Origin: Brucella grignonensis
Lineage (GTDB): Bacteria; Pseudomonadota; Alphaproteobacteria; Rhizobiales; Rhizobiaceae
Direction of reading: 5' to 3'
NCBI RefSeq assembly: GCF_002252505.1
Contig: NZ_NNRL01000148.1
Span: forward strand, 62,001-126,000
DNA: 64,000 nt
Positions within the stretch are counted from its first letter, which is position 1. Each line of letters opens with the position of its first letter. A program made the position numbers and the translations under genes. This document shows positions 1-8,509 of the stretch, piece by piece. The notes under the pieces are model-generated. The model had not been told where the DNA came from. It searched no databases and saw only the letters and a list, made by a program, of their open reading frames with translations.

Positions 1-1
1 C

Positions 2-169
2 AGGTTGTTGCCAGCGGCAGCACTTATCGGTGCAATCTTCATGATCCTGGCCGATATTGTGTCTCGCATTATTATTCCCGGTCAGGTTTTGCCTATCGGA
101 GTCATCACGGCATTGGTCGGTGCCCCAGCATTTGCGCTGCTGCTTGGACAGAGAAGGGGGCAACCATGA
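2..169 (+). CDS. FecCD-type iron-complex ABC permease, C-terminal fragment
   Basis: Only the last 55 codons of this gene are in the window; it runs in from the left edge and ends at the TGA at 167-169. The fragment is hydrophobic, with a membrane segment (LIGAIFMILADIVSR), the short motif PGQVLPIGVITALVGAPAF and a basic tail. That is the usual C-terminus of BtuC/FhuB/FecCD permeases, which carry Fe-siderophore, haem or cobalamin across the inner membrane. Its stop codon overlaps the ATG of the downstream ATPase (ATGA at 166-169), so the two are translationally coupled. The substrate cannot be told from this piece. Confidence 0.85.
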   Translation, partial: RLLPAAALIGAIFMILADIVSRIIIPGQVLPIGVITALVGAPAFALLLGQRRGQP

Positions 170-960
170 TGCTTTCTACACGCAATGTTTGCTGGTCGGC
201 AGGAGGCGTTGAAATCCTGCGTAATGTTTCGCTTGATGTGAAAGAGGGAGAATTCCTCGGCATCATCGGGCCAAATGGCTCAGGCAAAACAAGTTTTCTG
301 TCTCTGCTTTCGGGTGTACGACGCAGCCGTTCGGGAGAAGTAAAACTTTGCGGCAAGTCGATCCAGAAGTTCAACCGGCGTGAGATTGCGCGCAAGCTGG
401 CACTTGTTGAACAACAGGCAGGTACAACAGATCGGATCACGGCCCGGCAGGCAGTGGAGTTGGGGCGCACGCCATATCTTGGCGCTTTCTCTCCTTGGTC
501 AGAACAAGACGATGCCGTTGTTGATCGCGCCTTGCATAACGTCGATATGGCACATCTGGCAGATCGTTACTGGCAAACGCTTTCAGGTGGAGAGCGTCAG
601 CGCGTGCATATTGCCCGTGCTTTAGCGCAAGACCCGCAGATATTGCTTCTGGACGAGCCGACAAATCATCTCGATATCGGTCATCAAATCGGATTGCTCG
701 ATCTTGTCAGGCGTCAGAAATTGACCGTCGTTGCCGCGCTGCATGACTTGAACCATGCGGCCATGTTCTGCGACCGCATCGCCATAATGAACAAGGGACG
801 GATTGTAGAATTAGGGACACCGCGCGAGGTTTTACGCGCCGAATGTATTCGCCGTGTCTTCGGTGTTGAGGTGGATGTCGAATATCATGGTGTGCATGGA
901 TGTCATATTCGCTACCGCGTGCCGGGTTATGCGGCGCTAGAACTTAAGCAATCGGCATAG
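166..960 (+). CDS. FecE/FhuC-type ABC transporter ATPase
   Basis: 264-residue cytoplasmic ATPase of an iron-siderophore, haem or B12 importer. Walker A is GPNGSGKT at about residues 35-42, the ABC signature LSGGERQRV at 139-147, and Walker B ILLLDEP at 159-165, followed by the NHLD D-loop typical of the FhuC/BtuD branch. The length matches the family (about 255-265). The start overlaps the stop of the upstream FecCD permease, and no further gene follows on this strand, so this is the last gene of an iron-uptake operon whose earlier genes lie outside the window. Haem (HmuV) is a possible alternative to siderophore; the sequence alone does not separate them. Confidence 0.9.
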   Translation: MMLSTRNVCWSAGGVEILRNVSLDVKEGEFLGIIGPNGSGKTSFLSLLSGVRRSRSGEVKLCGKSIQKFNRREIARKLALVEQQAGTTDRITARQAVELGRTPYLGAFSPWSEQDDAVVDRALHNVDMAHLADRYWQTLSGGERQRVHIARALAQDPQILLLDEPTNHLDIGHQIGLLDLVRRQKLTVVAALHDLNHAAMFCDRIAIMNKGRIVELGTPREVLRAECIRRVFGVEVDVEYHGVHGCHIRYRVPGYAALELKQSA

Positions 961-1441
961 AGACACGGAGGTAATTTATTCGATTTTGGTAATATTTATC
1001 AATTCAGATAGAAATAAATAGGCATTCTATAAAGTAATTTCTAATATATATAATGATTGTTTTCTACTAATTTCGTGAAAAGCTTCATCTTTTTCTTAGG
1101 TTTATCACGTCGTTGTGAGTGTTTTTGTTGACAAACTGTTTCCATTTCATTGACGGTTTGTTTATATGGGCACATGTCGCATTTGGAAAAGTGCTCTCTC
1201 GATTGTAAAAGGTCGAGGTCGTGTCACCGAAGTGATCGGTGTAACCATATTGCGGGTGCATCGCAATTTCGGGTTCCAGATGTGTGAACCTAAATCGATT
1301 TCCATGGTCGATTTTGTGGAGCGATGATGGTTCAGATTTGAACAAGGTATAGATATTGGCATGCCTGTCTTGCGGGGGCAGAACCAAAAGCGGGTATGTG
1401 GCGAATGTAATTTTTCAAATAATTAGTGTAAGCTTTAATTA
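961..1441. other. Gene-free AT-rich interval
   Basis: This stretch of about 480 bp between the iron ABC operon and the lactonase gene is clearly more AT-rich than its surroundings, especially 980-1080. An open frame of about 100 codons on the minus strand (1085-1387) has no ribosome-binding site, no recognisable domain and an unusual His/Asn/Thr-rich composition, so it is not called. A TTGACA at 1129-1134 could be a -35 element, but no convincing -10 follows. No terminator with a U-tract is obvious for the ATPase gene. Nothing else is supported here. Confidence 0.5.
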
Positions 1442-1472
1442 ACGGCGACCATCCTTTTCGGATGGTCGCCGT
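1442..1472 (-). terminator. Rho-independent-like terminator of the sugar ABC operon
   Basis: A perfect inverted repeat (CGGCGACCATCC, 5-nt loop, GGATGGTCGCCG) lies 8 bp beyond the stop codon of the minus-strand lactonase gene. On the minus strand it is followed by TTAATTAAAG rather than a pure T-run, so termination is likely but may be imperfect. It closes the five-gene operon that starts near 6961. Confidence 0.7.
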
Positions 1473-1479
1473 ACTTTAT

Positions 1480-2400
1480 TCAGGGATGCTGTGCACCGGT
1501 AACCGCGAGATAAACCGCATAGAGTGATTTGGTTGCAGTGATGAACAGACGATTACGGCGAGGGCCCCCAAAGGTCACATTTGCCACCGTTTGCGGCGTC
1601 TTGATCTTGCCGAGCAGTTGGCCTTCCGGTGAGAAACAATGCACGCCATCGCCAGCGCTCGTCCACAGATTGCCATTCGTGTCAAAACGGAAACCATCGG
1701 GCAGACCACTATCGATGGTGCAGAAAATCTCGCCACCGGTTACGCGCTTGCCGCTGTCAACAACGTCGAAAACGCGGATATGACGCGGTGCTTTTTCGTC
1801 GTGGCTATAGGCGCTGTCGGCAACAAAAAGCTTGGTTTCATCTGGTGAAAAGGCGAGGCCGTTTGGCTGTACAAAGTCTGTGATGACGGCAGTAAGCTCA
1901 CCGCTTTTCGGATCTAATCGATAGACATTGCGCGTTGGCTGTTCGGGATCGGCTTTATAGCCTTCATAATCTGCCAAAATGCCGTAGGTCGGATCGGTAA
2001 ACCAAATGGTGCCGTCAGAACGCACAACGACGTCATTGGGTGCGTTGAGCTTCTTGCCCTGATAGTTGTCCGCAAGCACTGTGATGCTGCCGTCGAGTTC
2101 GGTGCGCGTGACCCGGCGTCCGCCATGTTCACAGGAGATAAGCCGTCCTTCGCGGTCACGCGTATTGCCATTGGCAAAATTGGAGGGCTGGCGGAAAACA
2201 GAAACGCCGCCTTCCGGCACCCAGCGTAAAATACGCTGGTTTGGAATGTCGCTCCAAAGCAGGCAGTTTAGATCGCCAAACCAGACCGGGCCTTCGGCCC
2301 AGCGGCAATCGCTGTAAAGTTCATCGAGATCGGCGCTCGATACGATCATCTGCTTGAAGCGTTCGTCGTGAATTTCGTAAATCGAATGATTTTGAGACAA
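1480..2400 (-). CDS. SMP-30/gluconolactonase family sugar lactonase
   Basis: Predicted 306-residue six-bladed beta-propeller lactonase that opens sugar-acid lactones to the free acid with a divalent metal ion. The N-terminal family signature AEGPVW followed by LLWSDIPNQRILRW, and the later NGLAFSPDETKLFVADS and PDGFRFDTNGNLW stretches, carry the conserved metal-binding Glu, Asn and Asp positions of the SMP-30 fold. I place the start at the TTG at 2400-2398, 23 bp after the permease stop, because CCGGAG lies just upstream; a longer in-frame extension to 2565 would run inside the permease gene and adds non-family sequence. As the last gene of a ribose-type ABC operon, it suggests the imported sugar is oxidised to a lactone. 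The exact lactone is unknown. Confidence 0.85.
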   Translation of the reverse strand: MSQNHSIYEIHDERFKQMIVSSADLDELYSDCRWAEGPVWFGDLNCLLWSDIPNQRILRWVPEGGVSVFRQPSNFANGNTRDREGRLISCEHGGRRVTRTELDGSITVLADNYQGKKLNAPNDVVVRSDGTIWFTDPTYGILADYEGYKADPEQPTRNVYRLDPKSGELTAVITDFVQPNGLAFSPDETKLFVADSAYSHDEKAPRHIRVFDVVDSGKRVTGGEIFCTIDSGLPDGFRFDTNGNLWTSAGDGVHCFSPEGQLLGKIKTPQTVANVTFGGPRRNRLFITATKSLYAVYLAVTGAQHP

Positions 2401-2423
2401 GAAAATTACTCCGGGGATGCTGT

Positions 2424-3371
2424 TTAACGCTCGGGTCTGCGACTGCTGGCCAAGAAGATCACCGCAATGATGGTGAGGCCCGTCAGGACCAGACGCACAC
2501 CGGCACCGAAACCATAGGTGTTGAGCATTGAGACTATGAGGAACATGAAGAGTGCGGCACCCCAAATACCGGGGATGTTGGAATCGCCGCCCGCGACCGC
2601 TGTACCACCGATGATGACGACTGCTATCGACATCAGAAGATACTCGGCGCCCATATTGAGTGCCGCGCCACCTGAGAAACAGGCAAGCAGGAAGCCACAG
2701 AGCGAAGCCAGAACCGCACAGAGCAGATAAGTGACGAAGCGTGTTCCATCGACCGGGACACCTGCCATACGTGCGGCAAACGGGTTTTGCCCGATGGCTG
2801 AGATCCAGCGACCATAAATGCTTTTCTTAAGAAGCACCCAGCCTAAGACTGACAAGAGCAACGCCACGATGGCAACATTCGGAATGCCAAAAACAGACGA
2901 GGTGGTGAACTGTGCCAGAACTTCAGGCGGCTTCACCCGCAGGCCGCGATTACTCCAGATGGCTGTCGACTGGATCAGAAAGCTCATCGACAGGGTCGCA
3001 ATGATGGGCGGGATACGCAGCAGCTTGATCAGCGCATAGTTGCAGATACCAATGCAAAGGCCGATCAGGAGTGCGACAGCGAGTCCTGCCAGCACCATAC
3101 TGTCCTGCGAATCCATCAGCTTGAGGGCCAATGTTGCAGCCAACGTCATGGTTGCAGGAACCGACAGATCAATATTGCCGGGGCCGAGCGTGATGACAAA
3201 CATCTGCCCGAGGCCGACAATCACCGAGAAGGATGCGAAGGTGAAGGCCGCGTGAGAAAGTCCTGCAGCGCCTGCGCCGCCCGTAAACAATACGGTGATG
3301 ATCCAGACGGCAATGGTTGCGATGAACGACCAAATCCATGGACGGCTTGTGAGAACGGAGACAGCGCTCAT
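2424..3371 (-). CDS. RbsC-type sugar ABC transporter permease (second)
   Basis: 315-residue inner-membrane permease of the ribose/xylose/galactose (CUT2) family, with about 8-10 hydrophobic segments. It contains the conserved GLGQMFVITLGPGNIDLSVP block (residues about 53-72) and the later GGTAVAGGDSNIPGIWGAALFMFL block that contacts the ATPase. The start ATG overlaps the stop of the preceding permease by 4 nt, so the two permeases are translationally coupled and probably form a heterodimer. CUT2 systems more often use one permease gene as a homodimer; paired permeases occur in rhizobial relatives. The sugar specificity cannot be read from the permease. Confidence 0.92.
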   Translation of the reverse strand: MSAVSVLTSRPWIWSFIATIAVWIITVLFTGGAGAAGLSHAAFTFASFSVIVGLGQMFVITLGPGNIDLSVPATMTLAATLALKLMDSQDSMVLAGLAVALLIGLCIGICNYALIKLLRIPPIIATLSMSFLIQSTAIWSNRGLRVKPPEVLAQFTTSSVFGIPNVAIVALLLSVLGWVLLKKSIYGRWISAIGQNPFAARMAGVPVDGTRFVTYLLCAVLASLCGFLLACFSGGAALNMGAEYLLMSIAVVIIGGTAVAGGDSNIPGIWGAALFMFLIVSMLNTYGFGAGVRLVLTGLTIIAVIFLASSRRPER

Positions 3372-4309
3372 TGCTTTTTCCCCTTGCGGTCGAGGCGATT
3401 AAGGAAGAGGCGAAGCGCCAGCACGACGATGAGAATTCCACCCTGAGCACCAATCTGCCAGTCGGGTGAAATACGCATGAAAGAAAGGAAAGAGCCCGCA
3501 AGGGTGAGTGTCAGCGCGCCGATGACTGCGCCAACGGGAGAGATACGACCGCCTACGAATTCGCCACCACCCAGAATGACACCTGCAATGGAGAGCAACG
3601 TATAGCGCAGCGCAATATTGGCATCTGCCGAGGTGGTCAGCCCCACAAGTGCGATACCGGCAAGTACCGCAAAAAAAGCCGCAAGTGCATAGGTGCCGGC
3701 GCGGATTGCGGTGATCGACCAGCCGGTACGCTCAATGGAGCGGGCATTGCCGCCTGCGCCACGCATCAGCACACCGAAGGTTGTGCGCATGACGATGAAA
3801 TGCGTGACAATGGCAATCAGAATGCTTGCGACAATCGCCATCGGCACAAATGGCGGCTTGGTGGTCATGATCCAGCGTGCCCAGTCAGGCGCTTGACCGC
3901 CGGGAGATGGCAAGAGCAGAACGGCCAGTCCACCCCAGACAAAACTCATACCAAGTGTTACGACAATGGACGGCAGATTGCGCAGATGGATGATGGCACC
4001 GAGTGCCGCATAGGCTGCAATGGCTGCGGCAAGGATCAGAACACCGATGACGGGAGCCGTGTTGAGATAGGTTGCAGCTACACAGACCACGAAACTTACA
4101 AAGGTTCCCATCGAGAGATCAAGATCATTGACCGCCATGATGAGCATCTGCGCGATTGTTGCGAGTGCTATCGGCACTGCCAGATTGAACAACAGGTTGA
4201 GGCCGGTATAGCTCATGGCACGCGGCTGCATGTAGAAAACAGCGGCCAGCAGCAAAGCGAGCGAGAAAACCGGCGTCAGCAGGCGGAGAGATGAAGTGGA
4301 GAGACGCAT
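3368..4309 (-). CDS. RbsC-type sugar ABC transporter permease (first)
   Basis: 313-residue CUT2 permease, paralogous to its downstream neighbour. It shows the family's AQMLIMAVNDLDLSMGTFVS block near residues 57-76 and the GGGEFVGGRISPVGAVIGAL block near the C-terminus, which is the cytoplasmic coupling region. Its start overlaps the ATPase stop by one base and its end overlaps the next permease start by 4 nt, so translation is coupled through the ATPase-permease-permease block. The paired permeases would form the channel for the periplasmic binding protein encoded at 5945-6961. Confidence 0.92.
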   Translation of the reverse strand: MRLSTSSLRLLTPVFSLALLLAAVFYMQPRAMSYTGLNLLFNLAVPIALATIAQMLIMAVNDLDLSMGTFVSFVVCVAATYLNTAPVIGVLILAAAIAAYAALGAIIHLRNLPSIVVTLGMSFVWGGLAVLLLPSPGGQAPDWARWIMTTKPPFVPMAIVASILIAIVTHFIVMRTTFGVLMRGAGGNARSIERTGWSITAIRAGTYALAAFFAVLAGIALVGLTTSADANIALRYTLLSIAGVILGGGEFVGGRISPVGAVIGALTLTLAGSFLSFMRISPDWQIGAQGGILIVVLALRLFLNRLDRKGKKQ

Positions 4310-5769
4310 TATTCGTGTCCTCCCTCAAAGGATGCAGCAAGCACGTTTTTTTCCGTGATTTCGTCGCCGACGAGTTCTGTCACGATTGCACCGTCGCGGA
4401 AGACATAGACGCGATCGCACAATTCGATCTCGTCCATTTCGGTGGAATACCAGACAAAGGTACGGCCATTTTCTGCTTCATGGCGCAGTATTTCATAGAC
4501 TTCTTGCTTGGTGCCGACATCCACGCCGCGCATGGGGTCATCCATCAGAATGGCATCGGCAGTGGTGGCAAGTGCGCGGGCAAAAAGCACTTTCTGCTGA
4601 TTGCCGCCGGAAAGCGAAAGAATGCGATTGCCCATATCCGGTGTGCGGATCTGGATTTTGTCTTTCCATTGCGCGCCGAGCTGATCTTCGCGCGTCTGAT
4701 CGACAAGCTTCAATGATGAGAGGCGATCCAGCGAACCAATGGTGAGATTGTGCAGGATGCTCCAAAGCGGAAATGTACCGTTAAGGCTGCGATCACCCGC
4801 CACGAAGGCGATTTCGCAATTGCGTGCGGGCAACCAGTTTGGGCGACGGGCAGAATAAAGATCGAGCAGCATCTTTGTCTGGCCATGCCCGGCAAGACCA
4901 GCAAACCCGATAACCTCGCCTTTGAAAGCCTGAAACGGCTTGATGTCATTGGCACGCTTTTTCGCAGAGAGAACGGCTTTGCCAGTCGTGTCGGCTTGTG
5001 CCGCGCGGCGTGTCGCTTTTTCACGTTCGACACTGCCCATGGCTTCGACAAGGCTGCGGTTTGTGAAATCGCCTGCTGTGCGATTGGCGACAACCTTGCC
5101 GTCCTTCATCACGACAATGCGGTCGGATGTTGAGAGGATTTCGCCAAGCATATGCGAAATAAGGATCACCGAACCACCTGTGCCGACAAAGCGACGGACA
5201 TAGGCCATTAGCTGTGCAGCAATGCCCGCATCAAGCGAAGAGGTCGGTTCATCGAGAATAACCAGCTTTGGCGGCGTGCCTGGTGCGGTGAAGTTGATGG
5301 CGATCTCGACCATCTGCCGTTCGGCAATGGACAGCTCGTCGACGGTGGCCGAGCAATCGATCTTGTGGTCGGGGAAAATCTCACTGAGCTTTTTTGCAAT
5401 GAGATCAACAGCCTTGCCGCGCCAGTTCGCGCCCGTAAGGTCGCGCTGCATGATGCGGACATTTTCGGCAATTGTCAGATTGGGGAAGAGCGACAGCTCC
5501 TGAAAGACACAGCGAATGCCGTGCTTACGGGCGGTCGCCACGCCATGGCCTGCCTCACCGTGATAGGAGAGGCTGCCTTCATGCGGGGTAAGGCCGCCAT
5601 TGATGACATTGACGATGGTGGATTTTCCCGCGCCATTATGGCCGACAAGTCCCACGCATTCGCCTTCATGAATCACGAGTTCAGCACCATCCAGTGCCTT
5701 TACCGCACCGAACTGCACGCGGATATTGCGTGCGGCGACGACCTCGCCTTTGTCGATTGTCTCAGACAT
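4309..5769 (-). CDS. RbsA/MglA-type sugar ABC transporter ATPase (duplicated)
   Basis: 486-residue tandem ATPase that drives sugar import through the two RbsC-like permeases. The N-terminal cassette has an intact Walker A (GHNGAGKST, residues 43-51), signature LSIAERQMVEIA and Walker B LVILDEPTSSLD. The C-terminal half has the degenerate Walker A of this family (GLAGHGQTKM) but a good signature LSGGNQQKV and AILMDDPMRGVDVG. That asymmetry is normal for RbsA/MglA. It is somewhat shorter than the usual 495-510 residues. A 106 bp repeat and a hairpin separate it from the binding-protein gene upstream, an arrangement that would let the binding protein be made in excess over the membrane parts. 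Confidence 0.93.
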   Translation of the reverse strand: MSETIDKGEVVAARNIRVQFGAVKALDGAELVIHEGECVGLVGHNGAGKSTIVNVINGGLTPHEGSLSYHGEAGHGVATARKHGIRCVFQELSLFPNLTIAENVRIMQRDLTGANWRGKAVDLIAKKLSEIFPDHKIDCSATVDELSIAERQMVEIAINFTAPGTPPKLVILDEPTSSLDAGIAAQLMAYVRRFVGTGGSVILISHMLGEILSTSDRIVVMKDGKVVANRTAGDFTNRSLVEAMGSVEREKATRRAAQADTTGKAVLSAKKRANDIKPFQAFKGEVIGFAGLAGHGQTKMLLDLYSARRPNWLPARNCEIAFVAGDRSLNGTFPLWSILHNLTIGSLDRLSSLKLVDQTREDQLGAQWKDKIQIRTPDMGNRILSLSGGNQQKVLFARALATTADAILMDDPMRGVDVGTKQEVYEILRHEAENGRTFVWYSTEMDEIELCDRVYVFRDGAIVTELVGDEITEKNVLAASFEGGHE

Positions 5770-5784
5770 GCACCCGGACTGTAT

Positions 5785-5890
5785 TAGAGCATTTCCAGCA
5801 AAAGTGCGAAGCGGCTTTGCGTCGGATAATGCGAAAAAACAAAGAGATAGAGCATTTCTAATGTTTCAAGAAAAATAGGAAATACTCTAG
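5785..5890 (+). repeat. 106 bp dispersed palindromic repeat, full copy
   Basis: Full copy of a repeat that begins TAGAGCATTTCCAGC and ends in the inverse form with CTCTAG. It contains the highly conserved core AAAGTGCGAAGCGG, then GTCGGATAATGCG and ACAAAGAGATAGAGC. Four further copies or parts occur in the window (11228-11331, 16905-17010, 29110-29211, 35581-35628). This one lies inside a transport operon, between the binding-protein and ATPase genes. Length and palindromic design resemble the roughly 100 bp Bru-RS elements of Brucella; that link is from memory and was not aligned. Confidence 0.85.
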
Positions 5891-5903
5891 AGGTGAGGGA
5901 AGA

Positions 5904-5930
5904 GGAGTGGGCATCGGAAATGCCCACTCC
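5904..5930 (-). other. Strong intercistronic hairpin after sugar-binding-protein gene
   Basis: An 11 bp perfect stem (GGAGTGGGCAT / ATGCCCACTCC) with a 5-nt loop, 14 bp past the stop of the periplasmic binding-protein gene. There is no T-run on the minus strand, so it is better read as a 3' mRNA-protecting hairpin or weak attenuator than a true terminator. It would favour high binding-protein and lower ATPase/permease expression. Confidence 0.65.
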
Positions 5931-5944
5931 CTGGGAGAAACGCG

Positions 5945-6961
5945 TTATTTCGCTTCTGCGATGACCTTCTGTGCGTCTTCGAGCGAATATTCGACATTCG
6001 CAACGCCACCCTTCTGGGTATTGCCGAGGTCCTTATCGAGAGATTCCTGGCTGACGCTCAGAAACGGAACGACGAGATCTTTCTTGACTTCCTTGCCGTC
6101 GAGGATCTGCTGCGCGACCCAGAAAGCGAGCGTTGAAACGCCAGGCGCAATCGAAACCGACATGGTTTGATAACCGTTGGCGTCCTTTTGGCTCTTCCAC
6201 CACTGCAGCTCGTCTTCGCGGTTGCCCATGATGATGATCGGCGTTTCGCGCTTGGCAACGGCGAAGGCCTGCGCTGCGCCGTAGCCGTCGCCGCCCTGCG
6301 TTACAACGGCATCGATCTTAGGCAGGCTTGGCAGCACGCCTGCGACTGCGCGCTGTGCAACATCAGCTGCCCAATCGCCATGGACCGAGCCAACGATCTT
6401 GAAGTTCGGATGCTTCTTCACGCCGTCTTGAATGCCAGCATGGATCTGGTCATCGACCGAAACACCCGCAAGGCCACGGATTTCAAGCAGATTGCCGCCG
6501 TCTGGCAGGCGCTTTGCGAGATAATCAACCTGACCTTCGCCCATAGCCTTGAAGTCAACCGCAATGCGCCATGCGCAAGGCTCGGTGACGATACCGTCGA
6601 ACGAAACGACGGTGATGCCCGCATCACAGGCTTCCTTGACGGCCCCGTTAAGAGCGGTTGGCGATGCGGCATTGATGACGATGGCATCATAGCCTTGCAA
6701 AATCATGTTCTGGATTTGCGCTGCCTGCTCGGTGGCCTGATTTTCAGCGGTGGTGAACGCATCGGCTGCAGAAACTGCACCTGTGCTGACGGCTTCCTTC
6801 GTCACCTTGTCCCAGCTCTGTAACATGGCCTGACGCCACGAGTTGCCAGCATAATTGTTCGAGAAGGCGATCTTTTTCGATGATGTATCGGCAAATGCGC
6901 TACCGCTCGCCATCAATGCGGCGAGTGCGGCGGATGCCAAAAGAATTTTGCCAAGCTTCAT
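5945..6961 (-). CDS. Periplasmic sugar-binding protein (RbsB/peripla_BP_4 family)
   Basis: 338-residue binding protein that should deliver a sugar to the downstream ABC transporter. A signal peptide is clear (MKLGKILL, hydrophobic core, cleavage near SAFA-D). The mature part shows the peripla_BP fold features: IAFSNNYAGNSWRQ at the start, the repeating QAAQIQNMILQGYDAIVINAA strand-helix, VVSFDG, and IDAVVTQGGDGYGAAQAF. I start it at the ATG at 6961 because GGGAGGAATGA precedes it; an in-frame extension to 7063 lacks such a site. It is the first gene of the minus-strand operon and lies back to back with the two-component system at 7276-9283, which may regulate it. The ligand is unknown. Confidence 0.92.
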   Translation of the reverse strand: MKLGKILLASAALAALMASGSAFADTSSKKIAFSNNYAGNSWRQAMLQSWDKVTKEAVSTGAVSAADAFTTAENQATEQAAQIQNMILQGYDAIVINAASPTALNGAVKEACDAGITVVSFDGIVTEPCAWRIAVDFKAMGEGQVDYLAKRLPDGGNLLEIRGLAGVSVDDQIHAGIQDGVKKHPNFKIVGSVHGDWAADVAQRAVAGVLPSLPKIDAVVTQGGDGYGAAQAFAVAKRETPIIIMGNREDELQWWKSQKDANGYQTMSVSIAPGVSTLAFWVAQQILDGKEVKKDLVVPFLSVSQESLDKDLGNTQKGGVANVEYSLEDAQKVIAEAK

Positions 6962-7275
6962 TTCATTCCTCCCAGTTACAAATTTGCAGCACCGCAGCGT
7001 TCTCAACGTTTCGGTCCGTTTGAATCCTTTTTGTGCGAAGCCTCCCGCACGACCGCTCCTCAACGGTCCCAGTTTTTTCGCATCACATTACCTATTGTCT
7101 TGCGGGCAGTTTTCTGGTGAAGCGAGAATGAAATAAATGCGTTGCGCTGTGAAGGCCGATCGAAGCAACCGTGCTGCGGATTTACGCAGCAAAATTGCGG
7201 GAACCCGCAAGACGCGCCGATGGGGGTGCGGCGTATTATAAGAGCAAAGCAATCTGTCTTTGGGAGGAGAGTCGC
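6962..7275. promoter_or_regulatory. Divergent promoter region: sugar ABC operon / two-component system
   Basis: 314 bp between two divergent transcription units. It holds two inverted repeats on the kinase side: TGCTGCG/CGCAGCA at 7172-7191 and the 16 bp palindrome TTGCGGGAACCCGCAA at 7195-7210. A TATTAT at 7231-7236 is a possible -10 for the kinase, and the Shine-Dalgarno GGGAGGAGA at 7262-7270 precedes a TTG start. The palindrome is a reasonable candidate regulator site for this interval. A GTG at 7171 would open the same frame earlier, but it would swallow these elements. Confidence 0.45.
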
Positions 7276-8508
7276 TTGCTGGAACTACCGCCTGCGCGCC
7301 TGCTGGACCGCTATCTGAATATCTCCAGATTGCTGGCAGGGCAGCTCGATTTCGATTCCATCATTCAGGCTGTTGCCGCAGAGATTAATCACATCCTGCC
7401 TTATGATCATCTCGATGTCTGTATCAAGATGGTCGATGGTAAGTTTCACATCGCTTATGAAAGTGGGATAGAGACGGCTTGGAGCCGTAACCCGCCTGCG
7501 CTTTTATCAGGAAGCCCAATTCGCACGCTCCTGTCCGGAGAGGTTGAACATCTGCTAACAGATGATGCACGTACCGACCCCCGCTTTCATTTCGAGGGAT
7601 CATTCTCAACGCCGATTATCGAACATGATCTCAAGGCTCGCCTCCATGTGCCGCTGAAAGCGCAGGGCGATATTATCGGAGCGTTGAGCTGCTCCAGTTT
7701 GCAATCGGGCTGCTATTCGGCGCGCGACGTGGAAAATGCCCAATCGATTGCCGATCTTCTGGCTCCCTATTTCTTCGCAATCCGTGCTGCTGAACAGGCC
7801 AAGCGCTCGGCAATTGTCGAGACAGAAGCGCGGGCGCGCGAAGAGGGCTTGCGCTTTGGTGCCCTCAAACTCACTGAGGCTCTGGAGATTGAACGGCATC
7901 GTATCGGCATGGATTTGCACGATCAAACCTTGGCTGATCTCACACGTCTCGCCCGCCATGTGGAGCAGCTGACACGCGCGCCCGACCTTTCCGGTGAACA
8001 GCTTGAGCCGCTGTTCCGTGGCTTGCAGCACTGCATGCAGGATTTGCGTCAAATCATTGAAGAAGCAAAGCCTTCCGTACTTCAACTTTTCGGTTTTGCG
8101 CAGGCGACAGAGAACCATCTGGATCGCTCCATCCGCGAAAGCGGCGCTGCGATTGAATGGTTTCTGGAAGACCAGAGCGACGGCATGACCGACAGGCTTG
8201 AAGAGACGGTCGCGACCTCGCTTTTCCGCATTGTGCAGGAAGCAATCAACAATGCCATTCGTCACGCTCTCGCCGGAAAAATTCACGTTCGTCTCCGCGA
8301 TAAGGGTGGTCGGCTTCTCGTTGAAGTTATGGATGACGGCATTGGCATGGATCGTCAGGCGCAGCGTATTGGTCATGGCATCGATAATATGCGCACGCGG
8401 GCGCGGCTGATTTCGGCAAGCTTCGCCATCAGGAAAAATACGGAGGGCAGCGGCACATGCGTGACGATCCATCTGCCGCCGGAAATGTGTGAGCCAAATG
8501 GAGGGTAA
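7276..8508 (+). CDS. GAF-domain sensor histidine kinase (NarX/DegS type)
   Basis: 410-residue kinase without obvious membrane segments. The N-terminal part (about residues 15-190) is a GAF domain (LLAGQLDFDSIIQAVAAEI through PLKAQGDIIGALSCSS), a cytoplasmic ligand sensor. It is followed by a HisKA_3 dimerisation region with the motif ERHRIGMDLHDQ, phospho-acceptor His215, and a HATPase_c domain (FRIVQEAINNAIRHA, VMDDGIGMD, GHGIDNMRTRA). I choose the TTG start at 7276 because a strong Shine-Dalgarno sits just upstream; the same frame is open from a GTG at 7171. Its stop is one base before the ATG of the response regulator, its certain partner. Divergent placement from the sugar ABC operon suggests it controls that transporter; the signal is unknown. 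Confidence 0.88.
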   Translation: MLELPPARLLDRYLNISRLLAGQLDFDSIIQAVAAEINHILPYDHLDVCIKMVDGKFHIAYESGIETAWSRNPPALLSGSPIRTLLSGEVEHLLTDDARTDPRFHFEGSFSTPIIEHDLKARLHVPLKAQGDIIGALSCSSLQSGCYSARDVENAQSIADLLAPYFFAIRAAEQAKRSAIVETEARAREEGLRFGALKLTEALEIERHRIGMDLHDQTLADLTRLARHVEQLTRAPDLSGEQLEPLFRGLQHCMQDLRQIIEEAKPSVLQLFGFAQATENHLDRSIRESGAAIEWFLEDQSDGMTDRLEETVATSLFRIVQEAINNAIRHALAGKIHVRLRDKGGRLLVEVMDDGIGMDRQAQRIGHGIDNMRTRARLISASFAIRKNTEGSGTCVTIHLPPEMCEPNGG

Positions 8509-8509
8509 G

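Noticed and set aside
1085-1387. 100-codon minus-strand ORF in the AT-rich interval
   Set aside because: No ribosome-binding site, no domain, unusual residue composition, and no operon context; treated as chance.
2401-2565. N-terminal extension of the SMP-30-type lactonase
   Set aside because: Would overlap the upstream permease by 142 bp; a TTG with a good Shine-Dalgarno at 2400 gives the normal family length.
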